Assembly (NCBI GenBank): GCA_025201345.1
Contig: JAIXMG010000035.1
Location: forward strand, 1-64,000
Origin: Thamnidium elegans
Lineage: Eukaryota; Mucoromycota; Mucoromycetes; Mucorales; Mucoraceae
Direction: 5' to 3'
DNA: 64,000 nucleotides
Made by a program: the position numbers and the translations under genes. This document shows positions 1-11,630 of this stretch, piece after piece. Below the pieces are notes generated by a model. That model had not been told where the DNA came from and ran no database searches. It saw nothing but the letters and a program-made list of their open reading frames with translations. Within the stretch, counting starts at the first letter, position 1, and each line of letters starts with the position of its first letter.

Positions 1-216
1 ATACAAGTCTTCATCCCAGGCGCGTTTGAGATCACATCGTGTTGGCTATGCAGAATATGGTCCCGAACATGGTCATCCTGTTTTTGTTATTGGCGGTTAT
101 GGTTGTACCAGATTAGTTGGCATCATGTTTGAAGAAATTGCGTTTCGATATGGTATACGAATGATTTGGCCTGAGCGTCCAGGGTAAAAGTAAAGACATG
201 TATATAATTAATGATA

Positions 217-268
<52 letters not shown>

Positions 269-1130
269 TATAAATATATTAACCCTCAACTTTATGTAAA
301 GGTATGGATTAAGTGAAGAATGTAATTCTCGAAAAATAACTGCCCTAGAATGGGCAGATGTGGTTATTCAATTGTCGGATTATTTAAATGTTTGTCAATT
401 TAGCATTATTGCTCAATCTGTAGGTACAGTATTTGCTCTAGCTATTGTTCATAAATACAAGAAACGTATTTTGGGCCCTATTTATTTGATTTCGCCTTGG
501 GTTTCTACCCAAGCTGCAAACACGTTTAAGTGGACACGTAGGTTACCTGCTCCCTTGGTCGCAAAAACAATTTCTTTAGCATTAGACGTTATGTGGGTAT
601 TTAATAAATCCTCAAAGTCGGACGAAGATATAGAAGACGAAGGGAGAAGATCAAACAGTAGTGATAAGAAGAGAAATCCGAAATCCAGACATACCATTTT
701 AGCTTATGAAGAAGATGAGTTGTTAGCTTCGCTGGATGATGATGTGGATTTAACAACTGATTTTCCAACCAATAGACCTTTACGCCACTTTGTTCGACCC
801 AAACATATGTCTTTGTATTTGGCTATGAATAAACGTAGAATGTCTGAGGCTTACAGTCAAGGTCAGTTGTGTGACTTGATGGTGGCATTAGAGAAATACC
901 ATTCATTTGGTTTTAATTACTCGGATGTAAAGATATCTGTATCTGCAGTCTGGGGCGATAAAGATGGTTTAATTCCTCAAAAGGCAATTGAATATCTTGC
1001 CAATAGTTTACACGATGTCCGATTGAAGATCTTGGAAAGTGAAGGACATGACTTGGTTTGGAAGGAAGGCGTAATGGAATGGGCTTTAAGGGGAATAGCA
1101 GAAAGACATAGTAAAGGAAAACTCCTCTAA
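1..1130 (+). CDS. Alpha/beta hydrolase, 5' end outside window
   Basis: Two exons (1-183 and 302-1130) join in phase across a 118-bp intron that holds a long A run and TA repeats. The first visible codons start at base 2. The fold is shown by the oxyanion-loop region with GGYG, then ERPGYGLS spanning the splice junction, as in many serine hydrolases, and the nucleophile elbow AQSVG, where the usual first Gly of G-x-S-x-G is Ala. The likely acid is in VWGDKDGLIP and the likely His in SEGHDLVWKE near the C terminus. An acidic, low-complexity insertion (about 60 residues) sits between elbow and acid, where lid domains occur. The substrate cannot be read from the sequence. The next gene starts 87 bp downstream on the same strand. 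Confidence 0.8.
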
Positions 1131-1217
1131 ATATATATTTATATATATTATACCCTTCAGAAAAAAAAATATCCTTTTTTATCGCTCCCAATACGAAATA
1201 AATAATATTTGCACTGA

Positions 1218-2483
1218 ATGAGTACATTTAATGGGCATATTAGAGAATACCCTATTCTAGCTATTGACTGTTTTATTCCTAATGATTCTAAACAATATTT
1301 TATATTAAGTCATGTTCATAAAGGTAACACTTTTTTATTTTAAACATTAAGCTCATTTTTAAATACGAGATCATGCACATGGTCTCGAGAATCCTAATTT
1401 CAAAGAAAAGGTTTATTGTACCGAGCAAACAGCGCTACTACTTCCTTTTATGGAAAAACATACTTCAAAGCAATTTATGTACAGCCATTTAGAGGGCCTT
1501 ATGGTCTCTGTTCCATATTTTGAAACTATTCTTCGACACAATTCAACTAAAATCACATTTTTACCAGCTAATCATAACCTAGATTATTTAAAGGGATTTC
1601 GTATTAAAAACTTGTATATGGATACCACGTGTTGTTACGCAGAGAAAAGAAATTTTATATCCAAGGTAAATTAATGCAACTGTTTTTGTTTTTGTGTGCG
1701 TGTAGTACAGCTAATATTGTATATAGGTTGCTTCGGTCGATCTATTAACACAATTAATTCAAACTTACTCAAATCATCACCATATATATTTAGACTGCTG
1801 GGTAGTTGGATAAGAAGAAGTTTGGATGGCGGTTGCAGAGACTTTTAAAAAAAAAATCCATGTTTCTCTGCAACGTTACAGGTTATACTGCCGTATGAAC
1901 TCTTTTTTAAAGTATATTAACTACTGATCCAAGATCTACTCGATTCCACTCATGTCACTGGGACCGATCCTGTCGCACGCATAAAAATAATATGATAAAC
2001 ATACACTTTACACCCAATAAAAATGTTAAACCGATAAAATATATTCCAACAAAGCAATCAAAACAGCTTTTAATGACTGATTTGCCCGTAGACTGTAAAC
2101 CTTTGGAGCAAATGGTAATTATTTATTTATTTATTTTTTTCGGTATTACTTATATATTTAAAAACTAGATAATACCCTTTTCCACTCACTCTTCCTTATC
2201 TGAAATTGTCTTTTTTTTTTACAATTTTATAAACCCAAGAGAATTCACACCTTGTGTTGCTCGCAGTGGTTGGAAAACTTTGGAGCAAATGAGACTCTTG
2301 TTGATAGAAGAGGGATGTATGTTAAACACGGACCCTTCTTCTGATATCGAAAAAATAAATGCTAGCTCTTGTGACAGTACTTTTACTGCAGACGACCCAC
2401 AAAGCAGCAGCGAACAGAGTTTCAATTACATTTCTTGTTGCGAATCTGGTCGATTTGGAGCAGTCGCGTTCACCATTATTTGA
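1218..2483 (+). pseudogene. Artemis/SNM1-type metallo-beta-lactamase nuclease, disrupted
   Basis: The start reads MSTFNGHIREYPILAIDCF, very like the N terminus of Artemis (DCLRE1C). A 46-bp intron (1324-1369) splits the zinc motif, giving SHVHK then DHAHGL, that is HxHxDH. Exon 2 (1370-1665) includes YMDTTCC; intron 1666-1726 follows. Exon 3 then meets an in-frame TAA at 1811-1813, in a position where SNM1 proteins have a G-K/H-E core, and homology continues after it (EEVWMAVAETFKKKIHVSL). A second break, a +1 frameshift near 1911-1920, is needed to reach TTDPRSTRFHSC. After intron 2115-2168 the frame is open to 2483 and includes STHSSLSEI and a beta-CASP-like INPREFTPCV. Either this is a decaying gene of the Artemis family, which opens hairpins and trims ends in double-strand-break repair, or two sequence errors are present. 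Confidence 0.72.
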
Positions 2484-2818
2484 ATCCGGTAATACTTTTT
2501 TTATTACCAAAAATAATACCAAAAAGCTTATAGAATCGATTAAAGCGTTACAAAAAAGGAAGGATAAAATTGGGTCCAAACATAATCCAATTTGTTTATA
2601 AAAAAAAAACTCGCAAGCTTAACAAAAACGTAGGAAGTTAGTTGATGTATGTATATGCTAGTTAAAATATGGAGTTTGATGTATCATACGTGGTATATTT
2701 GTAATATCACCTTTATCGATATTTATTTACTTTGTGATAAAGAAGAATCTTTTGTAGTTACGGAAACTATAGAGTAGTTATCCGTCTTTTTCCGGACAGA
2801 GGTTATGGTTTCTGGGGC

Positions 2819-2854
<36 letters not shown>

Positions 2855-3465
2855 GTACTGATCAATCAGCCTCTTGTGTCCTTTGTGTGAATTATAGTAA
2901 CAATGTAAGCCTCTTGTGTCCTTTGTACGAATTATAGTAACAATGTAATCTTGATCCACTAAATATATTTATACAAGAATGGCGTAGGTGGAGTGAGATT
3001 AATCGATATGTTTCTATTTTAAAAAATATAGCTATTTTTAGATGCTTATAAATTCTATAGAAAATACAAAGTTTAGTCGTGTGGTAACAACGTTACGTTG
3101 TAAGGTATGACGCTATCCGTGATGGTTGTTCAAACCCTTAAATTTATGTTCCCGCAGAATAAATACCAAATATTAGTTGTTTAGCGTTGAATGATGACTG
3201 CCCCGTATATGGTTGTGAAGTATTAACAAGTGATAAAAAGGATCAACGCGGGGCTTTAAATAAAATCTATATATTTTCCTTGTGACATGAACGCATAGTC
3301 TGGACACTTTTTATAAAAGTTGAACACAAAGCGGAGAGCTAATACAATCAAGATTTTATGCCGATATGAAGGTTAAAAAAAAAAAAAAAAAAAAAGTTTT
3401 TATTTATTTATGTTTTTTTTTTAAGAAATGTTACAAAGAAAGGGTTAATACAATAAGAGAGAAAT
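2484..3465. other. Intergenic spacer with A-tract
   Basis: No coding region is supported here. The stretch separates the convergent Artemis-like and protease-like genes. It holds an A run at about 2824-2852, a 40-bp tandem duplication listed separately, and another A run near 3376-3395. Confidence 0.6.
2868..2947. repeat. 40-bp tandem duplication, two copies
   Basis: Two adjacent 40-base copies, each starting AGCCTCTTGTGTCCTTTG and ending AACAATGTA, differ at two central bases (TG versus AC). The low divergence suggests a recent slippage or repair duplication. Confidence 0.9.
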
Positions 3466-5129
3466 CTAATTCTTAATTTTCTCAATGTTTGCATCACTTC
3501 CACCTTTGGGAATAGCAAGGCCAATTTGAAGATTACTAGAATCGTAAATATGATAAAAGTTGTTAAGGAAAGCACCTCCGAGAACCCAATTTTTATCGTC
3601 AGCTGTGTTACGGTTGATAAGAGTATGACAAACATCCTTTGAGTCTTGAATGACGTATGCCTTTGGGGGCAAAGAAACACGATAACCTTTAAAATCGATT
3701 TTAAAGGTAGGTAAAGTATCTAAATCATCACAGCACTTGAACTTGTAGGTGCTATCTTGTTCATCATATGTAGCATCAATTGAAGCATGAAGAAGATCGG
3801 CTTGTTTTGTAGGCGCAGAAATAAAGTTTGAGCCTGTGCTGAGCGATGCCAAGGATTTAGGTGCTAATTTAATATCAATCTTATCAGTGAATTTTACACA
3901 TTTAATTTCAGTTTTCCAAAAAGGTGAATTGCCGTAGTCACAAGTAGGCAATTTAAGGTAGGCTAGATCTCCCTTATAAACATTATGATCAACTCCACCA
4001 AAAATGAACTCTGCATCCGATTTATCGTTATCTCTCTTTTGGTAGAATCCGTTTTGGTTTGTAGTAACCATACCAAATTGTTGTGAACCAGTACCATAAG
4101 CCATTTGAAATCCATTTTGAGCATATCCACCATTACTGACAACTATAAATATAACATTTTAGTAAAAATAGGACATTTAAATATATTTTAGTCTAGATCG
4201 TTCTTACATTGACGCTCTAAATAAAAAAAAAATGGGCTTAGTATTGTCATATTTTGCAGTAAAAAAAAAAAAGTTATCAGTTCTTACTTGTTGTGGCTGA
4301 ACTATTTGATGTCAAATAGTTAGTGGTGCCATCGGAATTAAAACCACCTAAACCAAGAGAGCCAACTATAGATATTTGTTATTATTATTACATGTAAAAA
4401 AAAATTTTGATTGTAAAATAACCCACTTACGGTAATTTTGACCGCCAAGACCTTTAACACTGTATGCACTACCAAACAATTGATTTGATACAGAAAGACC
4501 AGCGACAGAAATAGTATCCTAAAAATAATGTAAATAAACAAATAAAAGAACTATAATAAGAAAAATTTACTCTGTAAAGTCTAGCATCAAGGCAGACACC
4601 TTCGTCGTATTTAATAGAAACTTTCTTTTGGTGAAGGTTAACTGATGTTGTGGACGCATTAGCATTGTAAAGATGTGATTGTTGACGACATTCTGGAGTA
4701 TGACACTAAAATAAAATGAAAAAATAAAAAATATTAATAAAGCACAATTACGTCAAAAAAAAAATTAGGGTGTTACCTCAGTGGAAGGTACCCAAGTTAA
4801 AGAATTACTGGTATCAAACACAACCGAGAAAGTTTGTGAAGGTGTACCTGTATTTACATGTTAGTTTAAATAATTGATTCAAAACAAGTATTTTTCGATA
4901 CATACCAACTTTGATTTTTGCGACAAGCTTATTAAAAAAAAAAATATGAGGTTAAGGGGAATTTTTGAAAAGGGGATTTTTTTTTTTTTTTTTTTACAGA
5001 CGACAAACATACCAAACCATCTTCAATTGTCATGGGTTCTCTTTTTAAAGCACATCTTTTTTCAAGTGTTGCCGCTTTAGTTGATGCTAAAAATAAGGCG
5101 GTAGATAATAATACAGTAGTAAAACGCAT
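3466..5129 (-). CDS. Secreted aspartyl-protease-like protein with altered catalytic motifs
   Basis: Exons on the minus strand are 5129-5013, 4927-4906, 4847-4777, 4705-4571, 4518-4431, 4365-4288, a possible 9-bp exon 4216-4208, and 4142-3466; this gives 398 residues. Residues 1-19 form a signal peptide (MRFTTVLLSTALFLASTKA), followed by a short pro-like segment. The pepsin-like two-lobe fold is seen in FSVVFDTSNSLTWVPS (residues 53-68), the cysteine-bounded loop after it, FIFGGVDHNVYKGDLAY and WVLGGAFLNNFYHIYD. The first active-site motif is DTS instead of DTG; the second is STG at about 275-277, so its catalytic Asp is Ser. The flap has YDEGVC instead of the usual YGTGS. It is probably a secreted but inactive pepsin-family protein with a binding or decoy role. 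Skipping the 9-bp exon also keeps the frame. Confidence 0.82.
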
Positions 5130-5517
5130 GTTGTTATTGTTGTTATATATTGTTGTCTATTATACTATCACAAAAAATAAAAAAAAAGTTTTTTCTACAA
5201 GTAGTATTTAAAAAAAAATATATATATATATATGTGTAAAAAAGTATGGAAAAGACAAAAATAATTTAATGGGCTGCGTTTTTATAGGAAAAAAAATAAA
5301 AAAATAAGGGGTGGGAGGATAAATATTTTGCTGGTGTAACTTTGCGTTTATAAATACGTGACTTTTTACAAGCAAAAATAGAACCACGTCAAAAAATTCT
5401 ATACTACTTTTTGTTGTCATGAGAAAAGCTTATTAAAGTAAATGGTTTTATTCTGGCATATTTAAAGTTTTATATTTAAAAATAAAATAAAGATGTATAT
5501 TGGGCTTCTTTTTTTTT

Positions 5518-5561
<44 letters not shown>

Positions 5562-5791
5562 GCCAGTATCCATATAACTTGATATACAGTAAGAGAGTGT
5601 GGGGATATATATACGAGTTAGATTTAATTAAAAAAAAAATACCTGCATCAATTAATTATTATTGGCAAAAGAAAGTAATTAAATTTATTTATTTTTACAG
5701 CCCAAAAAAGTGTCACTCTCTTAACAACGACAAAATTGTAAATGCTCCTATTTTAATCAAGAAAATAAACTGCGCATTATAAACAAGAACT
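5130..5791. other. AT-rich spacer, likely 5' region of the protease-like gene
   Basis: No gene is supported. The part next to the protease-like start holds A tracts and a TA-rich segment (about 5220-5232) that could serve as a TATA region. The part next to the CFEM-like gene is its 3' flank. Confidence 0.5.
5518..5562. repeat. (TTG)15 microsatellite
   Basis: Fifteen uninterrupted TTG units lie directly after a short T run, in non-coding DNA between the protease-like and CFEM-like genes. Confidence 0.95.
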
Positions 5792-6527
5792 TCAAGTTAA
5801 AAACCAAGTAGTTATACCAGCTACGACCATAAAAAAGTTTTGACTAACTCCATATGAGCTTGACATGGAAGTCATGTTGGTTGAGGCTGAGTGACTAGGC
5901 AAAATAACCGACGCACTAGGTACTTGAGAAGTCATGGCAACTGTTGGCAAGGCTGCACTACTTGTCGTTCTAATTTTATATATAAGTCTAATAACAAAAC
6001 TTTAATATCAGCCACTTTTTTTTTTATCTTACGTATTATAAGTTTTGGCAATAGAACAAAAAGTATCCTTTGAACCTTGTACAAATGGTCTGCCAACATC
6101 TTGAGGGCAGCTATCAAAGCAAGATAACTTTTCGGTATGCCACTATGTACATAACTAAAAGGTTTAATACGCATATTTTTTCTTTTGTATACATATATAT
6201 ATTTACCTTACAAAGACAAGCATAATCTATTAATAAAAATGAAAAAAAAAATTGTTAGGGTGATACAAAAAAAAGTCATCATGATGATTCTATAATTATA
6301 CCTTGAGCGGTGCATGTTTTAAGATAAGTATCTTCCATTGAGAGACAGGTAGTTAATCTAAGAATATAATGATATGGTGATTTAAATTATTTTTTTGAGT
6401 ATGTAACTACTTTGCTAATAAATATAGATTATTATACATACACTTCCTGTGCTGTACAAGCTGGTGATTGGGCAAATACCAATTGAGAAAATACAAAAGC
6501 TGATACAAGAGTAAAAATGAACTTCAT
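5792..6527 (-). CDS. Small secreted eight-cysteine CFEM-like protein, probably GPI-anchored
   Basis: Five exons (6527-6442, 6357-6302, 6226-6207, 6142-6033, 5969-5792) give 149 residues. An N-terminal signal peptide (MKFIFTLVSAFVFSQLVFA) precedes eight cysteines in an order like a CFEM domain, with TAQDYACLCK in the centre, where CFEM proteins carry an Asp a few residues before CxC. A Ser/Thr-rich spacer follows, then a hydrophobic C terminus (FFMVVAGITTWFLT) of the kind removed when a GPI anchor is added. CFEM proteins are fungal cell-surface proteins, some of which bind haem; haem binding is not shown here. The 20-bp fourth-from-last exon carries the CxC pair. It lies head-to-tail with the secreted protease-like gene. 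Confidence 0.72.
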
Positions 6528-6790
6528 TATTATAACGAAGAAGAAAAGAATGGTAGAAAAAGCGTTTTGGTTCTCATTATATAGAATAAAAAAGTAAAGG
6601 GGGTGAAAGATTTAAGGGTCTTACTCCTTTATATAAAAACGCAATTATTTTATTCTTTCATGTGCATGGATTTAACTGTAATTAAACACTTGACCTTGTT
6701 AGAAATAGAATTTTTATGCTTTTATTGATAGAATTTATGCTTTTTAGGAATAAAATCTATGTAGGAGTTTTACGCATAACATGCACTTCT

Positions 6791-7805
6791 TTAGAGACGA
6801 CTCTTCTTTGCCAACTTTGCTTCCTTCTTTTGTTTTGCTTCTCGCACAAACCTATTAAGACTATCGATAGAAGCCTGGGTACTTGAACACTCATCTAAAG
6901 TCTTCATCTCTTTGGCATTTACCTTTAAAAGCACTTCTCGATCTGTATCACGAATAAGTCTTTTGGTTGTTTGGATAGCCTCACTGGTATAATTTGCTGA
7001 CGCTTCTGCTAAATCCAACACATCTTTATGAAACCTTTCAGCAGGAATCAATCGACTGACAAATCCAGTCGCTTCAAGCTCTTGAGCAGAAAAGGTACGG
7101 CCCATTAATAACATTTCATTTGCTTTCGATACGCCCATGATTTTAGGAAACAAGTAAGATGAACATCCTTCAGCACAGAAAGATAATTTCATAAAGGGTG
7201 TAACAAATGTCGCTTCAGGCACGGAATAAACAACATCGCATAATGCAAGTGTGGTAACACCAAATCCAATAGCTGGCCCTAATATTAATTATGTAAGCAT
7301 TATGTGCCGCTTGTTTACTTATTTATTTTTTTATTTTTTACCATTGACACCAGCAATAAGCAATTTAGGAAAGTTAATCATTTCGTCAACCAATTCTCTA
7401 AAATGAAGTTTTAGTATAAATTTAGGAGGAAAAAAGGGGGGGGGGGAGAGAGACGTATTTACTTTACACAGGCGCGTCTTTTTTTTAAACGCTCAATACC
7501 TTCAGGGCTCAGATCGGGCGCTTGTAATTCTTGGCCTGAAGTATAGTATTTACCACGACCAGTTAGTACGGTTACCTTTACTGCGTCACATCGAGCAGCC
7601 CATTTAATTGCTACAAGCCAATCCTTTTTAAAATTGCCAGGATAAATAAATAAATTATATTTTTATTTTATTTTTATTTGCTTACGTTATATGCTAAAGC
7701 AGACATGGCATTAAACCTGTTTGGTCTATTGAAAGCCAATTCGGCAACACCAGTTGAAGATAATGTGATGGCAAGTGTTTCAAGTAAAGGGATAGAGGTA
7801 GCCAT
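6791..7805 (-). CDS. Peroxisomal delta3,delta2-enoyl-CoA isomerase (crotonase family)
   Basis: Four exons (7805-7686, 7623-7463, 7397-7342, 7278-6791) give 274 residues, normal for the family. Crotonase signatures are AFNRPNRFNAMS, TGRGKYYTSGQEL (first oxyanion-hole segment), and GVNGPAIGFGVTTLALCD (second). FVTPFMKLSFCAEGCSSYLFP matches the ECI/PECI group, in which the Glu before GCSS is the catalytic base. The protein ends SRL, a peroxisomal targeting signal type 1. The enzyme moves the double bond of 3-enoyl-CoAs to the trans-2 position so that unsaturated fatty acids can enter beta-oxidation. The UBE2T-like gene upstream on the same strand ends about 114 bp before this start. Confidence 0.9.
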
Positions 7806-7919
7806 TTTATTATATAAAGAGAAAATGGGATGAAGAATATGTAATATTTAAATGCATTTATAGGGACGATATAAAAAAAGTGTGAGAAGTATGTGACTTT
7901 GAAATGAAATTTCGCTGAC

Positions 7920-9286
7920 TCATGAGTGTCTCTTCTTACTTAGACTTAGTTTATTTCTATTGGATTTTTTAGATAGTTGCAAGGTATGAAGCACAGGTGT
8001 GCCGTATGTATCATCATCATCATCAGATAATACAATAATGTTTTTGTTAAAAGAAGTAGATCCCAGTGATTTTCGTTCGCTCAAGTCGTGTTGCTGTTCG
8101 ATTGGAAAATGTCTGGTTTCTTTTGGTGGGTGGGAATGGTTTACAAGAGTTTTCAGTTTTTTACTAGATAGATTCACTAGGATTTTCTCACTGCCTCTTT
8201 TTTTCAATAAAGGGTCTATTGGCTCGGTACTCTTTTTATACGTGACACTATCGAGATATACCGGGTTTTCTTTGTATGATTTCGTCACTTCCACATCCTC
8301 CGTATTTACTTTCTCAGGCTGATTTTTCGTCACTTTATGTAATTTCTCGGCTTTGTCTGCTTTATAACTTGTCTTTTCCGTGACTTTTTGGTAGCAATTC
8401 ATATTTTCGGCAGTGTTTAGTTTTTCTTCCTTATTTATCTTCATCCGAGATACTTTTTTAGGCAATGCATCATTTGGATCCTCATCAACCACAGGTGACA
8501 TATTAATTTTTCTTTTCGATAACGACAAGCTCATTTTCGTCTTCTTTATCGGTTCCTCCTTCTCCTCCTTCTCCTCCTCTTCCTTTTCAACTGTACTCTC
8601 CTCTGTATACGACTTGATTTCACTCTACAATTGCTTTATTTTAAAATCTCATGTTGTCTTATTTTGTGTAAAACTTACATTTGATATGGCATCCTCAGAC
8701 GCATACTTTAAGGTATACTCTTGTGCATTTTTTAAAAAGGAGGGGTGATCCAATTGATACTCTCTTGCGATATCTGCGTTTAACGGATCATCTGGGTTTG
8801 GCGCAGCCAGTAATTGTCGTAAGCTGGTCAAGGCCGTGCTCAAATTAATTGCTGGTTTCCATTCCCCCTTTTCGCCCATTTTTAAAATATCAGCACAGAT
8901 TCGTCCAGTGTCGTCAATGTTGGGGTGGTAGATAGAGGTGACGAATTTTATCTGGGGCGGTTGGAATGGGTACCGGTCTGGTATTTGGATAGACAGTTTG
9001 AAAAGACCGGCTTCGTATGGCGAGTCGGGAGGCCCTTTGATATCTTTATAGTGGTGAGTGGGGATTGTATACGTCAACAACAAAAAAAAACTTACATGCT
9101 TCTAGATCGGTAATGGTGTCGTCTTTTGGGTAACAGGTGATTCCAGGTGGTGGATCTCTATCCAAATCCACTATATTGCTTTATATAAGTAAGGTAATGC
9201 CTTTTTTTTTTAAAAAAAAAAATGTAAAGGTGTTGCTACTTACTTATTTCTTTTTGTATACGCTTCGTAGCAATTTCATTTAACAT
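7920..9286 (-). CDS. UBE2T: UBE2T-like ubiquitin-conjugating enzyme with long C-terminal tail
   Basis: Exons 9286-9244, 9170-9096, 9043-8679 and 8624-7920 give 395 residues; human UBE2T has 197. The UBC fold begins ATKRIQKEIMDL and contains RDPPPGITC, RYPFQPPQIKFVT, the HPN motif, and the catalytic Cys at about residue 89 in DDTGRICADIL. PNPDDPLNADI and FLKNAQEYTLKYA match UBE2T more closely than general E2s. Exon 4 encodes a roughly 230-residue charged tail rich in Lys, Ser and Glu, which is not part of the family. Near residues 357-366 it has IIVLSDDDDD, a textbook SUMO-interacting motif (hydrophobic core plus acidic run). UBE2T is the E2 that mono-ubiquitinates FANCD2/FANCI in cross-link repair; whether this fungus has those partners is not visible here. 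Confidence 0.85.
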
Positions 9287-10162
9287 TTTGAATGAGGAAA
9301 AAAAAAAATGAAAAAAAGGACGCAGTTGTATTTTTTTTTATTCAGGATATGATGTCGAGGTAGAATAATTTAGTTGTTGTATTTTTTTAAGGGTAATCAT
9401 ACATCCGATTTTTTTTTTTAAAGCCACTCTACACTTAGCAATTTTAAATAAAAGAAATACCCTTATTTATTTTAACAATGTCAAAAGTAACTTTCCTCCC
9501 CATACATTAATCAGAGAGAAAAGGTTTTGTTGCAACTCTCAAGGAAGTACATGAATTATTGCTGCAAGAAACATTATCGATCCTTTGGATATGCCGCTTT
9601 TTCACTTTGTTCGTGATCCTACTAGGTCCATATCTCCGGCTAATATAATAGAGAGTAATAGGTACTTACCTAATACAAATACAATATGTAACTATGTCAG
9701 ATATACTTTATGCGGCAGAGTTTACTCGGCTTCCTCTGACGATTAAAAACTATCCCAAAACTGCGTATGTCTATTACAAAAGAAGTGATAGCTTCTAAGT
9801 TCTTTCATCTCTCTCTTTGTTTATTTTATTTTACCAATTTGTCTTTTTCATTTCACTTTATTCTTTATCTTGTTTTAAATGCATATTATTCGAATCAAAC
9901 TTTGACGCTTCATGCAAGCTATGGTACTGTACCTGAGTGACGAGTTTTCATTTTATTTTTCGGATAAATACTTATCCAAAAAATACAATTAAAAAAAAAG
10001 AAAATATCCAACCACCGGATATGCTCAACGGCGGAGAATGATGTATAATTGGAGCTGTAAGTTTTAATGGCATTTATGTTTAGAAGAAGAAAAAAGTAGT
10101 ATAAAGGTACAAAAAAGAGAACAATTATAAAAAAAAAAAGCCAGCCCTGCTGTACAAAAAAT
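9287..10162. other. Intergenic spacer
   Basis: No open frame or RNA gene is supported. It contains the 5' flank of the E2 gene and the 3' flank of the MFS gene, with A/T tracts only. Confidence 0.5.
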
Positions 10163-11630
10163 CTAAACTTTAACCCATTTCCACCCGCCTTTCAAAATCC
10201 GGACCCAGCCGGCGAAAAAGGAGCCTACGACGATGGTACAGCCAGCCCAAATAGCAGCGTTAACATAATTAGGAGGTGTAGTCTTGTTAATTAACTCGGT
10301 AGCGATAGGGGTACCAAACAAGTAACCAAAGATATTGGTAGTGTATAATAAACCCACAGCAGGTGAAATGTGTTCTAAGCCCACGACTTGAGGTTGTACA
10401 GTAGGGAATAAGGCAACATAACCCCCACCAAAAAAGCCGTATAAAACTGCAAAAACCCAAAGTGTAGCTTCGTTATGTACGTTGGTCCAAATAACAAGAC
10501 ATGTTAAGCCGCACATAAATGTACAAAAGAACAGACTGTTAAATCGACCAAATTTATCTCCCATATAACCAGTGCATACACGAGCAACTGCATTGACAGC
10601 GGACATAATTGCAGAAAGGTTGGTACCAACCCAAGGATCTAAATTGAGTGCATTTGCATGAGATGGTAATAAAAAGTAAGGCGTCTAAAAAAAAAGTTAA
10701 TTGATACGTCGATAGTATATATTATATAATTTTACCATGTATCCAAAAGTAGTAACTAAACCATGAAAGAATAAAACTGTAAACATAGGGTTCTTAAACA
10801 AGTACCAATTAATAATTTTTCTTCCACCACCAGTCTTTTTAACATCACCAAAGGGTCGTACAAAGCAAGTAGCGAACGAAAGCAAGACAAACACAATGAT
10901 ACCATCTATACGAAGTGCCCAACGATACCCTACAGTGTTAATAGCAGCCATACTGATATTTGAAATGACAAGACCACCTACACCCGAACCAGCAAACGAA
11001 ATACCAACCGCTAAACCTCTTCTTTCAGAAAACCATTGTTGAGGAGCACCGATGCAAGGTAAACTCACAAACGAAGCACCTAAGCCAAACATGACACCTT
11101 GTGTTAAAAACACATGCCACACTTGCGTAGCGAAACTAGCTAAAATTAATGCCGCAGAACATAGTATGGTGCCTGTAGCCAACATATACTTGTACCCCAT
11201 TTTTTCGATGACTAATTGGTTGATGGGACCTGTAATAAAAAACAGCGCAACGCAAATTGAACCAATCCAGGATAGTGTGGCCATTTCTCCAATGTAAACA
11301 TTGGTTTTGTAGTAATTTAAAAAGACTCCCCAGCTATAATTGTATCCGAAACTGTATTATGGTGTTAGTTTGTCTCTAAAAAGAAAAAAATGTGTGTGTA
11401 CATACATAGCAAACATACCCTGTTTATTTTAAATGTCAGATTTAGTTTTAAAAAAATAAGTCTTTTTTATTTGTTTGTTTGTTTTTTACCATAAAAGAAG
11501 CAGTTACAACGATCCAACCTCTACCTCCATCCGGTGGAGTAATGTACTGATCATTATCTGTTGATGATTTTTCTACTTCCGAAAGGTTTTCTGCAGGTAT
11601 TGTAGTATTATCTTTTTCGTTACTCGACAT
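10163..11630 (-). CDS. Monocarboxylate-type MFS transporter
   Basis: Four exons (11630-11490, a 14-bp exon 11419-11406, 11351-10736, 10684-10163) give 430 residues. A hydrophilic N terminus is followed by PPDGGRGWIVVTASF, the conserved MCT (SLC16) signature at the first membrane helix. The body is hydrophobic with about twelve helices, including FGLGASFVSLPC, QQWFSERRGLAVGISFAGSGVGG (helix 4-5 region) and GYMGDKFGRFNS in the second half. Fungal members of this group transport small acids at the plasma membrane or vacuole; the substrate is not predictable. Translation without the 14-bp exon would break the frame, which supports it. The ARMC8 gene diverges 397 bp upstream. Confidence 0.85.
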
